Assembly: GCA_947381945.1 (NCBI GenBank)
Contig: CANCXM010000012.1
Coordinates: forward strand, 19,155 to 83,154
Direction of reading: 5' to 3'
DNA length: 64,000 bases
From: an uncultured Muribaculaceae bacterium
GTDB lineage: Bacteria > Bacteroidota > Bacteroidia > Bacteroidales > Muribaculaceae
Shown here: one piece after another, positions 8,497 through 16,654 of the stretch
How positions within the stretch are numbered: position 1 is the stretch's first letter
Layout of the letters: every line of letters starts with the position of its first letter
Made by a program: the position numbers and the translations under genes
Notes under the pieces: model-generated
Told to the model about the DNA's origin: nothing
The model's input: the letters and a program-made list of their open reading frames with translations, nothing else
The model's database searches: none

Positions 8497-10587
8497 TTAC
8501 AAGCGTTGGATTTCGTCAGCTCTCACGGTCTTTCCCTTGTAACTTTTGGGCGTTGTTTTAAACCGGTAGCGAACCGAGAGCGAAATATACGATGAAGCAC
8601 CCTTGACATCCTTTGCAAAGCGTACATTGTCCGTATCGGTAATGTATCTTTGTCGCCAACTGTTTAAAATATCGTTTGCAGCCAACGTAAACGTCCAATT
8701 GTCGATACTCTTACTTAATGTAAGAGCTGCTTGCCATGTTGGGCGACAATACTGCACCTCTACATTTCCCGGTCCGAAAAGATTGAACGAAAGGTTGGCC
8801 TGAATCTTATATGGAAGGTCAAAACGGTTTCTGAGTGACAAGCGGTAGAGAGGAGTGGTATAGCTTCTTAACGGCTCACCGTATTTCAAATCCTGTAGAT
8901 ATAGAATCCCTTGAAGTGTCGGATGCCAGAATTTGACATCAAGACTCTGCACGGCCACAAACTGCAGATAGTTGTAAGCAGGAAGATTGGCAAACGTGCA
9001 CACATTGCTTGCAATGGCGGCATCATGGTGATATATCAACCCGATTTTGTGCAATGCCCTCGATGCGCTCGCCTGAAAGATGAACTTCCTGTAGGATATG
9101 TTCAGACCGAGGTCATGAATGAGCACCTCGCGCAGTTCCGGATTGCCGGCTTCCCAAAGCGTGGGAGTGACGTAGCTGTAGTTTCTGTCAAGAGTAGAGT
9201 ATGAAGGACGGTAGATATTCTGACGGTAATACAACGATGTCGTCACTGCATCTGTGAAAGTTACACCGATATTGGGCAGCAGATTCCGATAGTTTCGCGA
9301 CAGTTCTGGATTATGGACATGATTGCGGTCATAATTTATGTCGACCATCTCATATCTCACGCCGCCATAAATCTTCCATTTCGAGGTGAAGCTGTAGTCA
9401 ACCGACGCGAAGACTGAAAATAGATTTTGTCTGACATCATCAGTCGCGGGAAGCAACACACCGTCGTCGTCACGGTTGGTCTCACTCATGAACCGCTGTT
9501 TGCTGACAGTGTTGGTGAAGTCTGCACCGGCACTCACCTCTAAACCTGAAATAGTTTTCGTCAATTCAACTTTACCTGCAGCGAGACGGCTGTACGTCCG
9601 GTTGCGATTTGCAACCATCCGATCCGGTTCCATTTCATCAGTAACTGATGCAGAAACAGAACTGCCGTTGACATAGTCGCCGTCAATCCGTAGATGCAGC
9701 TTGTAGGGCAATTCGAAATCACCGTAAAGGTTGATGTAGTGGCGATAGTCTCTTGACGACAATTGGGTCTCGGAACTGATATTTTCAGGAATTAGCATGT
9801 CGGTCCGGGTAGCGGCATCGCTGAAAAAGCGTCCTGAAGGTTGACGGCTGAATGTATATTTCAACCCGAAGGAATTGTTTCCATGTTCATAGCTCATTCC
9901 ACCGTCAAGGACAAAGGATCGGGTCCTGTTTTTGACATGGGCGTATGTCTCCGAAAAGTATTCAATATCCCCTGCCGACAGTTGCTCATTGTAAAACCGC
10001 TTCTGCTTGAATCTGCTTTCGTCAGCTTTCACATCTGCAAAAACCGTTATGCCCGATTCCGATGTCCATCCACCGTTCACCGCTAAATTTTCCGATATGG
10101 CTTCCGAAGCCGACACATTTGCCTGAACTCCTCCGAACATGCCTGCCAATCTGTCCTTTGTACGGATAAGGATTACAGCCGTCACCTCCGAGCCATATCT
10201 GGCAGGAGGATTGGTGATGATTTCCACGGACGACAGTTCTTGGGACGTGAGCATGGAAAGCTCGTCACGGTTCTGCATACGGCGGCCATTTATGTAAATG
10301 ATTGGATTCCCCTTCCCTATGACTGATATTTCTCCGGAAGCATCGTCTATGAGAGGCATTTGCCTTATAGCATCGACAGCACTGCCTATCTCGGAAAGAG
10401 GATTTCCCGCCATCGTGATTTTTATCCCGCGTGGAGTCGATTTCACATATTTGCGCTGCGCGTTGACAATGACTTCGCCCAAGGACTGCACTTCCGGAAT
10501 GGAATCAGCCACCACGTCGGCCGAAACAGCCACGGGCAAGCATAGTTGAAAAAACAAGAATAATGATAAGACTGCTGAATGTTTCAT
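8497..10587 (-). CDS. Outer-membrane beta-barrel receptor-like protein (TonB-dependent receptor family)
   Basis: 696 aa. Cleaved signal peptide (ends about VSA at residue 23), then a plug domain (about 35-130) with LGEVIVNAQRK at its start, INGRRM and EIITNPPARYG, then a long barrel of alternating aromatic strands to the C-terminus. It lacks the N-terminal carboxypeptidase-regulatory domain of SusC proteins and is shorter, matching the outer_membrane_beta-barrel_3 branch. The substrate is unknown. A TPR/HTH sensor gene lies just upstream on the same strand, separated by a terminator, so it may be that sensor's target. Confidence 0.8.
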   Translation of the reverse strand: MKHSAVLSLFLFFQLCLPVAVSADVVADSIPEVQSLGEVIVNAQRKYVKSTPRGIKITMAGNPLSEIGSAVDAIRQMPLIDDASGEISVIGKGNPIIYINGRRMQNRDELSMLTSQELSSVEIITNPPARYGSEVTAVILIRTKDRLAGMFGGVQANVSASEAISENLAVNGGWTSESGITVFADVKADESRFKQKRFYNEQLSAGDIEYFSETYAHVKNRTRSFVLDGGMSYEHGNNSFGLKYTFSRQPSGRFFSDAATRTDMLIPENISSETQLSSRDYRHYINLYGDFELPYKLHLRIDGDYVNGSSVSASVTDEMEPDRMVANRNRTYSRLAAGKVELTKTISGLEVSAGADFTNTVSKQRFMSETNRDDDGVLLPATDDVRQNLFSVFASVDYSFTSKWKIYGGVRYEMVDINYDRNHVHNPELSRNYRNLLPNIGVTFTDAVTTSLYYRQNIYRPSYSTLDRNYSYVTPTLWEAGNPELREVLIHDLGLNISYRKFIFQASASRALHKIGLIYHHDAAIASNVCTFANLPAYNYLQFVAVQSLDVKFWHPTLQGILYLQDLKYGEPLRSYTTPLYRLSLRNRFDLPYKIQANLSFNLFGPGNVEVQYCRPTWQAALTLSKSIDNWTFTLAANDILNSWRQRYITDTDNVRFAKDVKGASSYISLSVRYRFKTTPKSYKGKTVRADEIQRL

Positions 10588-10614
10588 TTTTGCTCGATTT
10601 TATTATTGACTGAG

Positions 10615-10622
10615 CAAAATTA
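10615..10622 (-). promoter_or_regulatory. -7 box of the barrel-protein gene
   Basis: Minus-strand TAATTTTG, a perfect TAnnTTTG, 28 nt upstream of the start codon at 10587 and just after the terminator of the preceding gene. This supports independent transcription of the barrel gene. Confidence 0.5.
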
Positions 10623-10646
10623 GTGGTAACACATTGCAGCATAGTG

Positions 10647-10685
10647 GACAAAGGCGTGACAACTTCACCGTGTCACGCCTTTGTC
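10647..10685 (-). terminator. Terminator after the TPR/HTH sensor gene
   Basis: Fifteen-base perfect arms (GACAAAGGCGTGACA and its complement) with a 9-nt loop, 20 nt past the stop codon of the sensor gene. The stem is strong but there is no T-run beyond it on the minus strand. Confidence 0.65.
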
Positions 10686-10704
10686 ACAAATATCCTGCCA
10701 TGTT

Positions 10705-12123
10705 TCAGGTATGGAATATCCCTTCAAACATTCCTTGTGGCATTTTCTGCTTTATTCTGCTCTTGCGTCGCCGGAGAGCTTCATCACTCGCACCCATGGC
10801 CGCTGACAGACATTCCTTATTGAACCCGACAAATGCAAAGGCACAGTAGAGCGCGTCATCAGAAGTCAGAGACGGATACATTGATTTGAGTAATGCGCAG
10901 GTGTCGGCGAACTGTCCTATCACGGCATCAGTAACGGTTTTCAGTTCCCGGCGGTCAATGTCGTCGGCATTACGTTCGAGATTCAGTTTCTGCAGCAATC
11001 TGTATTCCGGCTGTGTCATCAGGAATTCACGGTTGAGGCGAAGTTTTTCCATAACCGAATCCTCCCTTTCATCATTTCCAACCTTCATGTCATCATCACT
11101 ATCTTCATTTTTCGAAAGCTCGGCAATCCGGAGATTCAATTGTGATATTTTTCTTACCAATGCAAGCTGACATTCCTTGTGTCGACGGCTGCGCTGAATG
11201 AACGCGATGACAGCCAACAGGAATACGACTAAGCCGACACCTGTCACCATAATCAACATACGCAGTTCCTTCTCCTTCAGCAGACGCACTGAGAATTCAT
11301 GACCTACCCGGTCAAGCGACTCGGAGGACGTGAGCACCTGTATGGAATCCTGATAGACTGACAGACTGTCACTATAAGCCAAGGCATCTTCATATCTGCC
11401 TGCATTTCTGGCACAAAGGCAAAGCAATGTATATCGGCTGACTTTTCCGTCAAGCGAAAGACTGGTCGTACTCAACTCATTCAGACACTCTATGGCATCA
11501 TCATAACGCCCTTCCTCATTCATGAGCTGCGCACCTATCATTTTGAAATCAATGTTTATGTCGTCGTTCTTTCCGGCCACCGACGATACACTGTCAAGAA
11601 TCAGTCCGGCAGTTTCATAGTCCCCTCTCAGAATTGCGATTTTCCCTAAAAAGAGACGTGAGCGGTTTTCAAGTAACTCATTTCCTGAAAGACGGCTCAA
11701 ATCCCTGCATTCCGACAGGATTTCATAGACCGAGTCCACATTGTTGACCGTCAGTGCATAATTCCAGAGACTTATTTCCAGTCCGCTTGTTTCATCCGGA
11801 TTGCGAAACCCTTCAAGAGCCTTCTTCATATACTCTTTAGCAACACCTCTTTTATATGCGCTATAATATATCAGGCCGAAAGTGTTTTGAATGCGGGCCA
11901 CAAGATCTGTTGGCGAATCCTCGTCAAGCATATTGCGGGTCTCGAATGCCAATTCGAGCGCCTCTTCATAGTCCTTGGACTCGACAAGGCTGTTGATTCG
12001 TGTTATATTCGTCTCGACAATTTCCTCGGTCGACTTCCGGCATCCGATAAGCATAAAGCCGATTGCCAGAAACGGCACAATCATCCGTATGTCCCGGACG
12101 ATTTTTCTCCTTATATTATACAT
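10705..12123 (-). CDS. TPR-repeat membrane regulator with C-terminal HTH
   Basis: 472 aa. N-terminal signal with lipobox-like FMLIGC (Cys about 28), then tetratricopeptide-type helical repeats (about 35-270), one transmembrane helix (about 284-304, LIMVTGVGLVVFLLAVIAFI), a coiled coil, and a C-terminal cytoplasmic region ending in an HTH-like helix with ALRRRKSRIKQKMP. This TPR-membrane-HTH layout is common in Bacteroidetes and is thought to link envelope signals to transcription. The adjacent outer-membrane barrel gene is a likely target. The ligand is unknown. Domain reading is good; regulatory role is inferred. Confidence 0.75.
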   Translation of the reverse strand: MYNIRRKIVRDIRMIVPFLAIGFMLIGCRKSTEEIVETNITRINSLVESKDYEEALELAFETRNMLDEDSPTDLVARIQNTFGLIYYSAYKRGVAKEYMKKALEGFRNPDETSGLEISLWNYALTVNNVDSVYEILSECRDLSRLSGNELLENRSRLFLGKIAILRGDYETAGLILDSVSSVAGKNDDINIDFKMIGAQLMNEEGRYDDAIECLNELSTTSLSLDGKVSRYTLLCLCARNAGRYEDALAYSDSLSVYQDSIQVLTSSESLDRVGHEFSVRLLKEKELRMLIMVTGVGLVVFLLAVIAFIQRSRRHKECQLALVRKISQLNLRIAELSKNEDSDDDMKVGNDEREDSVMEKLRLNREFLMTQPEYRLLQKLNLERNADDIDRRELKTVTDAVIGQFADTCALLKSMYPSLTSDDALYCAFAFVGFNKECLSAAMGASDEALRRRKSRIKQKMPQGMFEGIFHT

Positions 12124-12243
12124 TTATGATATATTGGTCTATAATCCATTATTTATCGGTCAAATCAATATCTGATTCAACCATGCAAAGATAATGTTTT
12201 TCACCAAATATACCCATTAACTCTTCCCGACAGACCATATAAA

Positions 12244-12288
12244 AAATTGCGCGATGAGACTTCTTCAAAAGGTCTCACCGCGCAATTT
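12244..12288 (-). terminator. Intrinsic terminator of the flavodoxin operon
   Basis: AAATTGCGCG-a-TGAGAC pairs with GTCTCA-c-CGCGCAATTT, followed on the minus strand by six T residues. It lies 24 nt beyond the stop of the flavodoxin-family gene; a good rho-independent terminator. Confidence 0.85.
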
Positions 12289-12311
12289 GAAATGTTCCGA
12301 TGACATCTGTA

Positions 12312-12851
12312 TCAGAATTTATCAGCGAGAGCTGCTGCCATAGCGCAGCCGTCGGTCTTATTTATATCACCTTCCTCAAATACACCCGGGACAAGCACTT
12401 CACCGGCAATATCCCATTTCAGCAGGGCCGCAGTCCGCTCCATCGGGATTTTCACTCCATCCATGACGGTAGTATCATCCTCTTCGCAACAGCATATCAG
12501 CCCCATCTTTTTACCTGCAATATCTTTACCCCCGACAACGAAGGAGAACAGGCGGTCAATAACTCCCTTTATCTGGGCAGGAATTGAATACCAGTACACC
12601 GGCATAGCAAATACCACTGCGTCAGCATCAAGAATATCAGGAGCTATCCGATTGAAATCATCATCGAATGAGCAGGCCTTCCCGGTTTTGAAACAAGTCA
12701 TGCAGGCATGACATCCGCCAATCTTCATCATGGCAGCATCGTAACGCACAACTTCGTGTCCTTTGGCCTTTGCAGCTTCAATAAATGCATCTGTCATTGC
12801 AAAGGTATTGCCATTCTTGCGGGGGCTGCCGGTAATTACGGTAATCTTCAT
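12312..12851 (-). CDS. Flavodoxin-family NAD(P)H oxidoreductase (iron-sulfur flavoprotein type)
   Basis: 179 aa. FMN-binding flavodoxin-like fold: ITGSPRKNGNT at residues 6-16 binds the FMN phosphate, and MPVYWYSIPAQIKGVIDR is the flavin-ring loop. Cysteines at 47, 50, 53 and 60 (CHACMTC) fit the iron-sulfur flavoprotein pattern that can hold a 4Fe-4S cluster, though some relatives lack one. It is co-transcribed with the NTF2-like gene 41 nt upstream, and both are divergent from an HxlR regulator. The setting suggests a response to electrophiles, quinones or oxidants. Confidence 0.85.
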   Translation of the reverse strand: MKITVITGSPRKNGNTFAMTDAFIEAAKAKGHEVVRYDAAMMKIGGCHACMTCFKTGKACSFDDDFNRIAPDILDADAVVFAMPVYWYSIPAQIKGVIDRLFSFVVGGKDIAGKKMGLICCCEEDDTTVMDGVKIPMERTAALLKWDIAGEVLVPGVFEEGDINKTDGCAMAAALADKF

Positions 12852-12892
12852 TGCTTTATGCTGATTTAAGATGTAAAAGATGACAAGGTGAA

Positions 12893-13273
12893 CTACTTGA
12901 TTGTGTTTGAATTCTGATTATAGGCTTTGGCCACACACTTCCACTCTCCGTTGAGTTTCAACAGAAGAAGGAAGTCGGTGAAATCTATTCTGCCTCCCCA
13001 CCCCTCTTCAAGCACACGGACCACGGCAACAGTCTCATCAACGGCAAGCACGTCGATACGGGCCTTGAAATTGTCACCGGCACCAACGCTGTCGACATTA
13101 CGGTAGAATTGTTCAATCGAGCCATGCTCAAGCACTCCGTCAAGCATACCGAACAGGACTGCATCTTCCGTGAAAAGAGTCTTTGCATACTCGCTGTTGC
13201 CCTCGGCTACACTCTTCACAAACTTAGCGGCAGCTTCTGCCACTGCTTCATATTCCTTGATTTCGTTTCTCAT
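12893..13273 (-). CDS. NTF2-like (lumazine-binding/SnoaL-type) small protein
   Basis: 126 aa. NTF2-like cone-shaped fold: an N-terminal helix (AAKFVKSVAEGN), TLFTEDAVLFG, then the strand set ending WKCVAKAYNQNS. It matches the Bacteroidetes Lumazine_bd_2/NTF2-like group. No catalytic residue can be named with confidence; relatives bind small hydrophobic ligands. First gene of the unit with the flavodoxin-family protein, under the promoter at 13305-13335 and next to the HxlR operator, so it is probably part of the same inducible response. Confidence 0.8.
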   Translation of the reverse strand: MRNEIKEYEAVAEAAAKFVKSVAEGNSEYAKTLFTEDAVLFGMLDGVLEHGSIEQFYRNVDSVGAGDNFKARIDVLAVDETVAVVRVLEEGWGGRIDFTDFLLLLKLNGEWKCVAKAYNQNSNTIK

Positions 13274-13304
13274 ATCTTTAATTTTTTTAATTGTTTTGTG
13301 AGTG

Positions 13305-13335
13305 CAAAATTAGCATGGTATTTCATTTATGTCAA
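13305..13335 (-). promoter_or_regulatory. Promoter of the NTF2-like/flavodoxin operon
   Basis: Minus strand: TTG (13335-13333), 20-nt spacer, TAATTTTG (13312-13305), the full Bacteroidetes consensus. The predicted transcript start near 13298 leaves a leader of about 25 nt. The left operator arm abuts the -33 element. Confidence 0.75.
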
Positions 13336-13336
13336 G

Positions 13337-13375
13337 TACCGAAAAATTATTCATATACAGAAAAATTTTTCGGTA
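13337..13375. promoter_or_regulatory. Palindromic operator between divergent genes, probable HxlR site
   Basis: Perfect 12-bp inverted repeat: TACCGAAAAATT (13337-13348) and AATTTTTCGGTA (13364-13375) with a 15-nt spacer. The length and spacing suit a dimeric winged-helix repressor. It sits between the two divergent promoters, directly upstream of the minus-strand -33 box and about 24 nt upstream of the hxlR -7 box, so one bound dimer could control both genes. Confidence 0.7.
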
Positions 13376-13398
13376 TTCTGATTTTCAGTTATATTGCC

Positions 13399-13406
13399 TA
13401 CCTTTG
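13399..13406 (+). promoter_or_regulatory. -7 box of the HxlR regulator gene
   Basis: TACCTTTG fits TAnnTTTG, 35 nt before the start at 13441. The -33 position reads TTC rather than TTG, so the promoter is probably weaker than its divergent partner. Confidence 0.55.
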
Positions 13407-13440
13407 CAGTATCATTGAAACACAAAACAGTCGTATATAT

Positions 13441-13797
13441 ATGGCCTACGAAAAAAAGATACCCATTGACCTTGATTGCCCTCTGCGGTTGACAATGAGT
13501 CTTATCGAGTCGAAATGGAAATCGTGTATATTGGACGAGCTGCGTGCAGGCAAACCGATGCGTCCGAGCGAAATCCACAAATGTCTGCCCGAAGCCGCAC
13601 CGCGCGTTCTCGACATCCAGCTCAAAGAGCTGGTTGAGGATGGATTGGTTGCCAAAACAATCTATCCGGAACTGCCTCCGCGTTCTGAATACAACATTAC
13701 AGAGCTTGGTAAGACACTCCTCCCCATCATCGACGCGATGCTGCAATGGGGCGAGGAACACTTCGACATTTTCGAGAAGAAATACGGAAATAAATAA
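13441..13797 (+). CDS. HxlR-family transcriptional regulator
   Basis: 118 aa. Winged-helix fold of the HxlR/DUF24 family: CPLRLTMSLIESKWKSCIL near the N-terminus, RPSEIHKCLP as the recognition region, LDIQLKELVEDGLVAK, then the wing with PRSEYNITELGKTLLPII. The start at 13441 is chosen because the family begins here; a longer frame from 13291 would cross the operator. Cys13 is the conserved N-terminal cysteine that serves as redox or quinone sensor in YodB/HypR relatives. It is divergent from a flavodoxin-type reductase operon, the usual target type for such regulators. Confidence 0.9.
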   Translation: MAYEKKIPIDLDCPLRLTMSLIESKWKSCILDELRAGKPMRPSEIHKCLPEAAPRVLDIQLKELVEDGLVAKTIYPELPPRSEYNITELGKTLLPIIDAMLQWGEEHFDIFEKKYGNK

Positions 13798-13883
13798 AAG
13801 TAGTCATAAATTTCCGAAAGACCGTGACCATCCCAGACATGAAAAAATCCATCAGATTGAAGGCATGAATGTCGGATTTTGCT

Positions 13884-13891
13884 TACTTTTG
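13884..13891 (+). promoter_or_regulatory. -7 box before the small membrane protein gene
   Basis: TACTTTTG matches TAnnTTTG 27 nt upstream of the ATG at 13918. It supports that start over one at 13879, which would lie upstream of the promoter. Confidence 0.5.
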
Positions 13892-13917
13892 CAAAACTTA
13901 GTCAATTAGTAAGAGCA

Positions 13918-14481
13918 ATGGCAAAATTCAAGTTAAAGGAAATTGCGAGACCCGCCGGATGGATTGCTTTGGGTGTCATTGTCATTTTTCTTCTCGGAGG
14001 AAGCAGAGCATTGTATGACGACACTTTGATTGACTGGTGGAAACCGGTCAGCGCTTGTGCACTTCTTGCCGTAATTTCATCATTGGCGATGTCACACCAC
14101 TGGAAGAAATTCACATGTTCCGACTTCGCACCCATCAACTTCACCCTCCATGCGGTTGTCAGTTTCACCGTACTTATTTTTGCGTTCTTCAGTGTCAATT
14201 ATTTCTTTGCCGACGACAAAGACCTGCACACGGAGAACGTGACCGTTGAGCACCGCTATCGCGAGACCCGGTACCACACAAAGCGAGTCGGGCGGCGCAC
14301 CGTCGGACGTGGAACTCCATATTATGTCTATTCGATTGAAGTGCGCTTCTCCAACGGCAGACTGAAAACACTTCCTGTCTCAAAGAAACGCCACGACCGC
14401 CTCCGCACCAACACCACCATCCCCCTCGAAGTAGAAACCGGCTATTTGGGAATCCCGGTTATAAAAACGAAATATCAATGA
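13918..14481 (+). CDS. Small membrane protein of unknown function
   Basis: 187 aa. Three hydrophobic segments, at about residues 14-31 (WIALGVIVIFLLGG), 42-58 and 77-97 (VVSFTVLIFAFFSVNYFFA), followed by a soluble basic C-terminal domain of about 85 residues with a strand-rich pattern (YYVYSIEVRFSNGRLKTLPV). The architecture, with helices first and a periplasmic or cytoplasmic beta-rich tail, resembles uncharacterised Bacteroidetes proteins. No enzyme motif is visible. It is transcribed on its own. Confidence 0.6.
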   Translation: MAKFKLKEIARPAGWIALGVIVIFLLGGSRALYDDTLIDWWKPVSACALLAVISSLAMSHHWKKFTCSDFAPINFTLHAVVSFTVLIFAFFSVNYFFADDKDLHTENVTVEHRYRETRYHTKRVGRRTVGRGTPYYVYSIEVRFSNGRLKTLPVSKKRHDRLRTNTTIPLEVETGYLGIPVIKTKYQ

Positions 14482-14520
14482 AGATTAGTTTAATTAAATT
14501 CGTATCTCGATAAAAATCAT

Positions 14521-14528
14521 TATATTTG
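14521..14528 (+). promoter_or_regulatory. -7 box of the DUF4160/DUF2442 unit
   Basis: TATATTTG fits TAnnTTTG 21 nt before the ATG at 14550; the predicted leader is only about 15 nt. Confidence 0.5.
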
Positions 14529-14549
14529 CAACTAAACTGTATTTAAAAT

Positions 14550-14801
14550 ATGGGCGCTATATATATTCTTGAAGGACTCTTGATTTATATTTATGGCTTT
14601 GACCATAATCCCCCTCATGTTCATGTAAGAAAAGGAGATGAGAACTTCACTATTACATTAGCAGATAGGATTGTTGAAGGAAGAGCAAAATCTAAATCTA
14701 TAATGCTGGTGAATAATTTTTTAGACCAACATTATAACGAAGTTATGGATCTTTGGAATAAAGCCCAAAAAGGAGAAGAAATTACAAAAATTAATAGATA
14801 A
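14550..14801 (+). CDS. DUF4160 protein
   Basis: 83 aa. The DUF4160 signature is plain: a short strand (LIYIYGFDHNPPHVHV) followed by a charged strand (KGDENFTITL) and a C-terminal helix (VNNFLDQHYNEVMDLWNKA). DUF4160 genes are regularly followed by DUF2442 genes, as here 2 nt downstream, and the pair is considered toxin-antitoxin-like, though activity is poorly established. The PPHVHV histidines could be functional. Base composition is more AT-rich than the surrounding genes, which hints at acquisition. Confidence 0.85.
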   Translation: MGAIYILEGLLIYIYGFDHNPPHVHVRKGDENFTITLADRIVEGRAKSKSIMLVNNFLDQHYNEVMDLWNKAQKGEEITKINR

Positions 14802-14803
14802 TT

Positions 14804-15037
14804 ATGTATATACAAGTTACTGACGTAGAATATATGGGAGACTACATCCTCCGCTGCACCTTTAATAACGGAGATGTGAAGGATGTTGACATGACACCGG
14901 TATTGGATGCTCCTGCTTTTAAGGCCCTGAAAGACAAAAACGAATTCCGTCAATTCGGATTGGACGAGACAATTTTCTGGGCAAATGGAGCAGATATCGC
15001 ACCGGAATGGCTATTTTCCCACGGACAAAAAGCTTAA
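14804..15037 (+). CDS. DUF2442 protein
   Basis: 77 aa. DUF2442 features: an N-terminal strand pair (YILRCTFNNGDVKDVDMTPVL), then FKALKDKNEFRQFGLDETIFWANGADIAPEWL. It is the usual companion of DUF4160 and often contacts DNA or the partner protein in predicted toxin-antitoxin pairs. It starts 2 nt after the DUF4160 stop and ends 2 nt before the next ATG, so the two accessory genes are embedded in an operon that continues into an acetyltransferase and a Dus enzyme. Confidence 0.85.
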   Translation: MYIQVTDVEYMGDYILRCTFNNGDVKDVDMTPVLDAPAFKALKDKNEFRQFGLDETIFWANGADIAPEWLFSHGQKA

Positions 15038-15039
15038 CC

Positions 15040-15558
15040 ATGCAAATTGAGACTCAACGATTGATTTTGCGTCCGTGGCGCGAAGAGGATGCTGAGACTC
15101 TTTATAAATACGCCAGTGACCCGAGAGTAGGCACTCCTGCCGGATGGCCTCCTCACAAGTCCGTTGAAGAGAGTCGCGAGATTATCAGGACTGTGTTTTC
15201 CGCTCCCGAGGTCTATGCGGTTGTGCTGAAAAAGACGCAAGAACCGGTCGGCTGTTGTGGAATCATTCCCGGCGGTGTCCATTCGTCCCGTATTCAAGCC
15301 GACGAAGGGGAACTCGGCTATTGGATTGCCGTACCGTATTGGGGACAGGGACTGATACCCGAGGCTGTCAATGCTCTCATTAATCATGGATTCAAAGATT
15401 TGGAATTGCGCACATTATGGATCGGGCATTACGATGATAATGCCAAATCACACCGTGTGGCTGAAAAATGCGGATTCGCATACAGCCATACAGAATCCGA
15501 TTCCGAAAGCGGCAAAAAAGAACACTTCATGATATTGCGCAACAATGAGGAACGATAA
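15040..15558 (+). CDS. RimJ/RimL-type GNAT acetyltransferase
   Basis: 172 aa. Typical RimL-like opening (MQIETQRLILRPWREEDAE), acetyl-CoA loop around GYWIAVPYWGQGLIPEAV (roughly residues 96-113), and the C-terminal strand IGHYDDNAKSHRVAEKCGF. Members acetylate protein N-termini or small amines; the substrate cannot be read from sequence. The start at 15040 begins 2 nt after the DUF2442 stop, and the family N-terminus begins exactly there. It overlaps the next gene by 14 nt. Confidence 0.88.
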   Translation: MQIETQRLILRPWREEDAETLYKYASDPRVGTPAGWPPHKSVEESREIIRTVFSAPEVYAVVLKKTQEPVGCCGIIPGGVHSSRIQADEGELGYWIAVPYWGQGLIPEAVNALINHGFKDLELRTLWIGHYDDNAKSHRVAEKCGFAYSHTESDSESGKKEHFMILRNNEER

Positions 15559-16498
15559 CGATTTCCGCCTCATGGCTGCCCCCTTGCAGGGCTTTACCGA
15601 ATCTCCATTCCGCCATTTCCATGCTGAAATTTATGGAGCCGGTGCAATGAATGTCACTTACTTCTCCCCTTTTCTGCGACTTGAAAAAGGAGATGTGAGA
15701 CCTCGCGATATGCGTGAGATAAGCACTCCGCTTAACGGCAACCATCAGCTTATCCCTCAAATCATTTTCAAAAACCCGGAAGAATTCACCCTGCTTGTAG
15801 ATAAAATCAAATCTGCCGGTCATACTTCCATTGACCTGAACATGGGTTGCCCCTTTGTCCCGCAAGTGCGCAAAGGCCGTGGAGCCGGTATGCTGTCACA
15901 TCCGGACGTAATCGAGGAAATCGGAAATCTCATGGCTGAAATGCCGGATATTACCTTCTCACTCAAGATGCGTCTCGGAACAGACTCACCAAGAGAATGG
16001 CAGCCGCTTGTCGACATCATCAACCGTATGCCCCTCGAACACGTCACAATCCACCCGCGGACGGCTTCGCAGCAATACAGTGGCGAACTCCACACGGATG
16101 AATTTGGAAATTTTTCAAAAGCTCTCATCCATCCCGTTATTTTTAATGGAGATATATGCACTCCTGCAATGATTGATAGCCTGAGAGAACGCTATCCGGA
16201 GATAAAAGGAATCATGGCAGGGCGCGGACTCCTCATGCGCCCCTCACTGTTCAACGAATGGACTGAAAACAGGGAATGGTCCCGGGAAGAGCGCATCGAA
16301 AAACTTCTTCAGCTCCACAATGCCATCTTCAATCACTACCGTTCGACCCTCACAGGGGGAGATGCGCAAGTCCTGTCTAAAATCAAACCTATGTGGGAAT
16401 ACTTCGGAGCCGACTTTGACCGCAAACCGGTCAAAAAAATCCTCAAAGCGAATTCCCTCACAAACTATACCACCGCGATTTCTTCGCTGACAAGATGA
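15545..16498 (+). CDS. tRNA-dihydrouridine synthase
   Basis: 317 aa. FMN TIM-barrel Dus enzyme, which reduces specific tRNA uridines. Visible motifs: MAAPLQGFTESPFR at the N-terminus, the catalytic region DLNMGCPFVPQVRKGRGAGML with active-site Cys102, and IHPRTASQQYSG. Lacking the usual longer C-terminus of DusA, it fits the DusB/DusC-like group, but the subgroup is not certain. Two starts are possible (15545 or 15572); the first overlaps the acetyltransferase gene, so translation is probably coupled. Confidence 0.9.
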   Translation: MRNDNDFRLMAAPLQGFTESPFRHFHAEIYGAGAMNVTYFSPFLRLEKGDVRPRDMREISTPLNGNHQLIPQIIFKNPEEFTLLVDKIKSAGHTSIDLNMGCPFVPQVRKGRGAGMLSHPDVIEEIGNLMAEMPDITFSLKMRLGTDSPREWQPLVDIINRMPLEHVTIHPRTASQQYSGELHTDEFGNFSKALIHPVIFNGDICTPAMIDSLRERYPEIKGIMAGRGLLMRPSLFNEWTENREWSREERIEKLLQLHNAIFNHYRSTLTGGDAQVLSKIKPMWEYFGADFDRKPVKKILKANSLTNYTTAISSLTR

Positions 16499-16587
16499 TG
16501 ACAATCCGGTGACAAAATGCCATTACCAAGAAAATTCGGCCTCACAAACAACTAATTTAAGCGATTAAGTGGCAGGAAAGGTCTAAA

Positions 16588-16610
16588 TAATTGCTTGAAG
16601 GAAGCAATTA
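16588..16610. promoter_or_regulatory. Inverted repeat upstream of cdsA
   Basis: Perfect 9-bp arms TAATTGCTT / AAGCAATTA with a 5-nt loop, 17 nt before the cdsA -7 box. It could be a terminator for the dus gene (no T-run) or an operator for cdsA. Confidence 0.4.
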
Positions 16611-16626
16611 ATAAGTAAATTTTGAG

Positions 16627-16634
16627 TAATTTTG
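16627..16634 (+). promoter_or_regulatory. -7 box of cdsA
   Basis: TAATTTTG, perfect TAnnTTTG, 21 nt before the ATG at 16655. This argues against the longer in-frame start at 16622. Confidence 0.55.
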
Positions 16635-16654
16635 CACAAATTTACTACTTAGCG

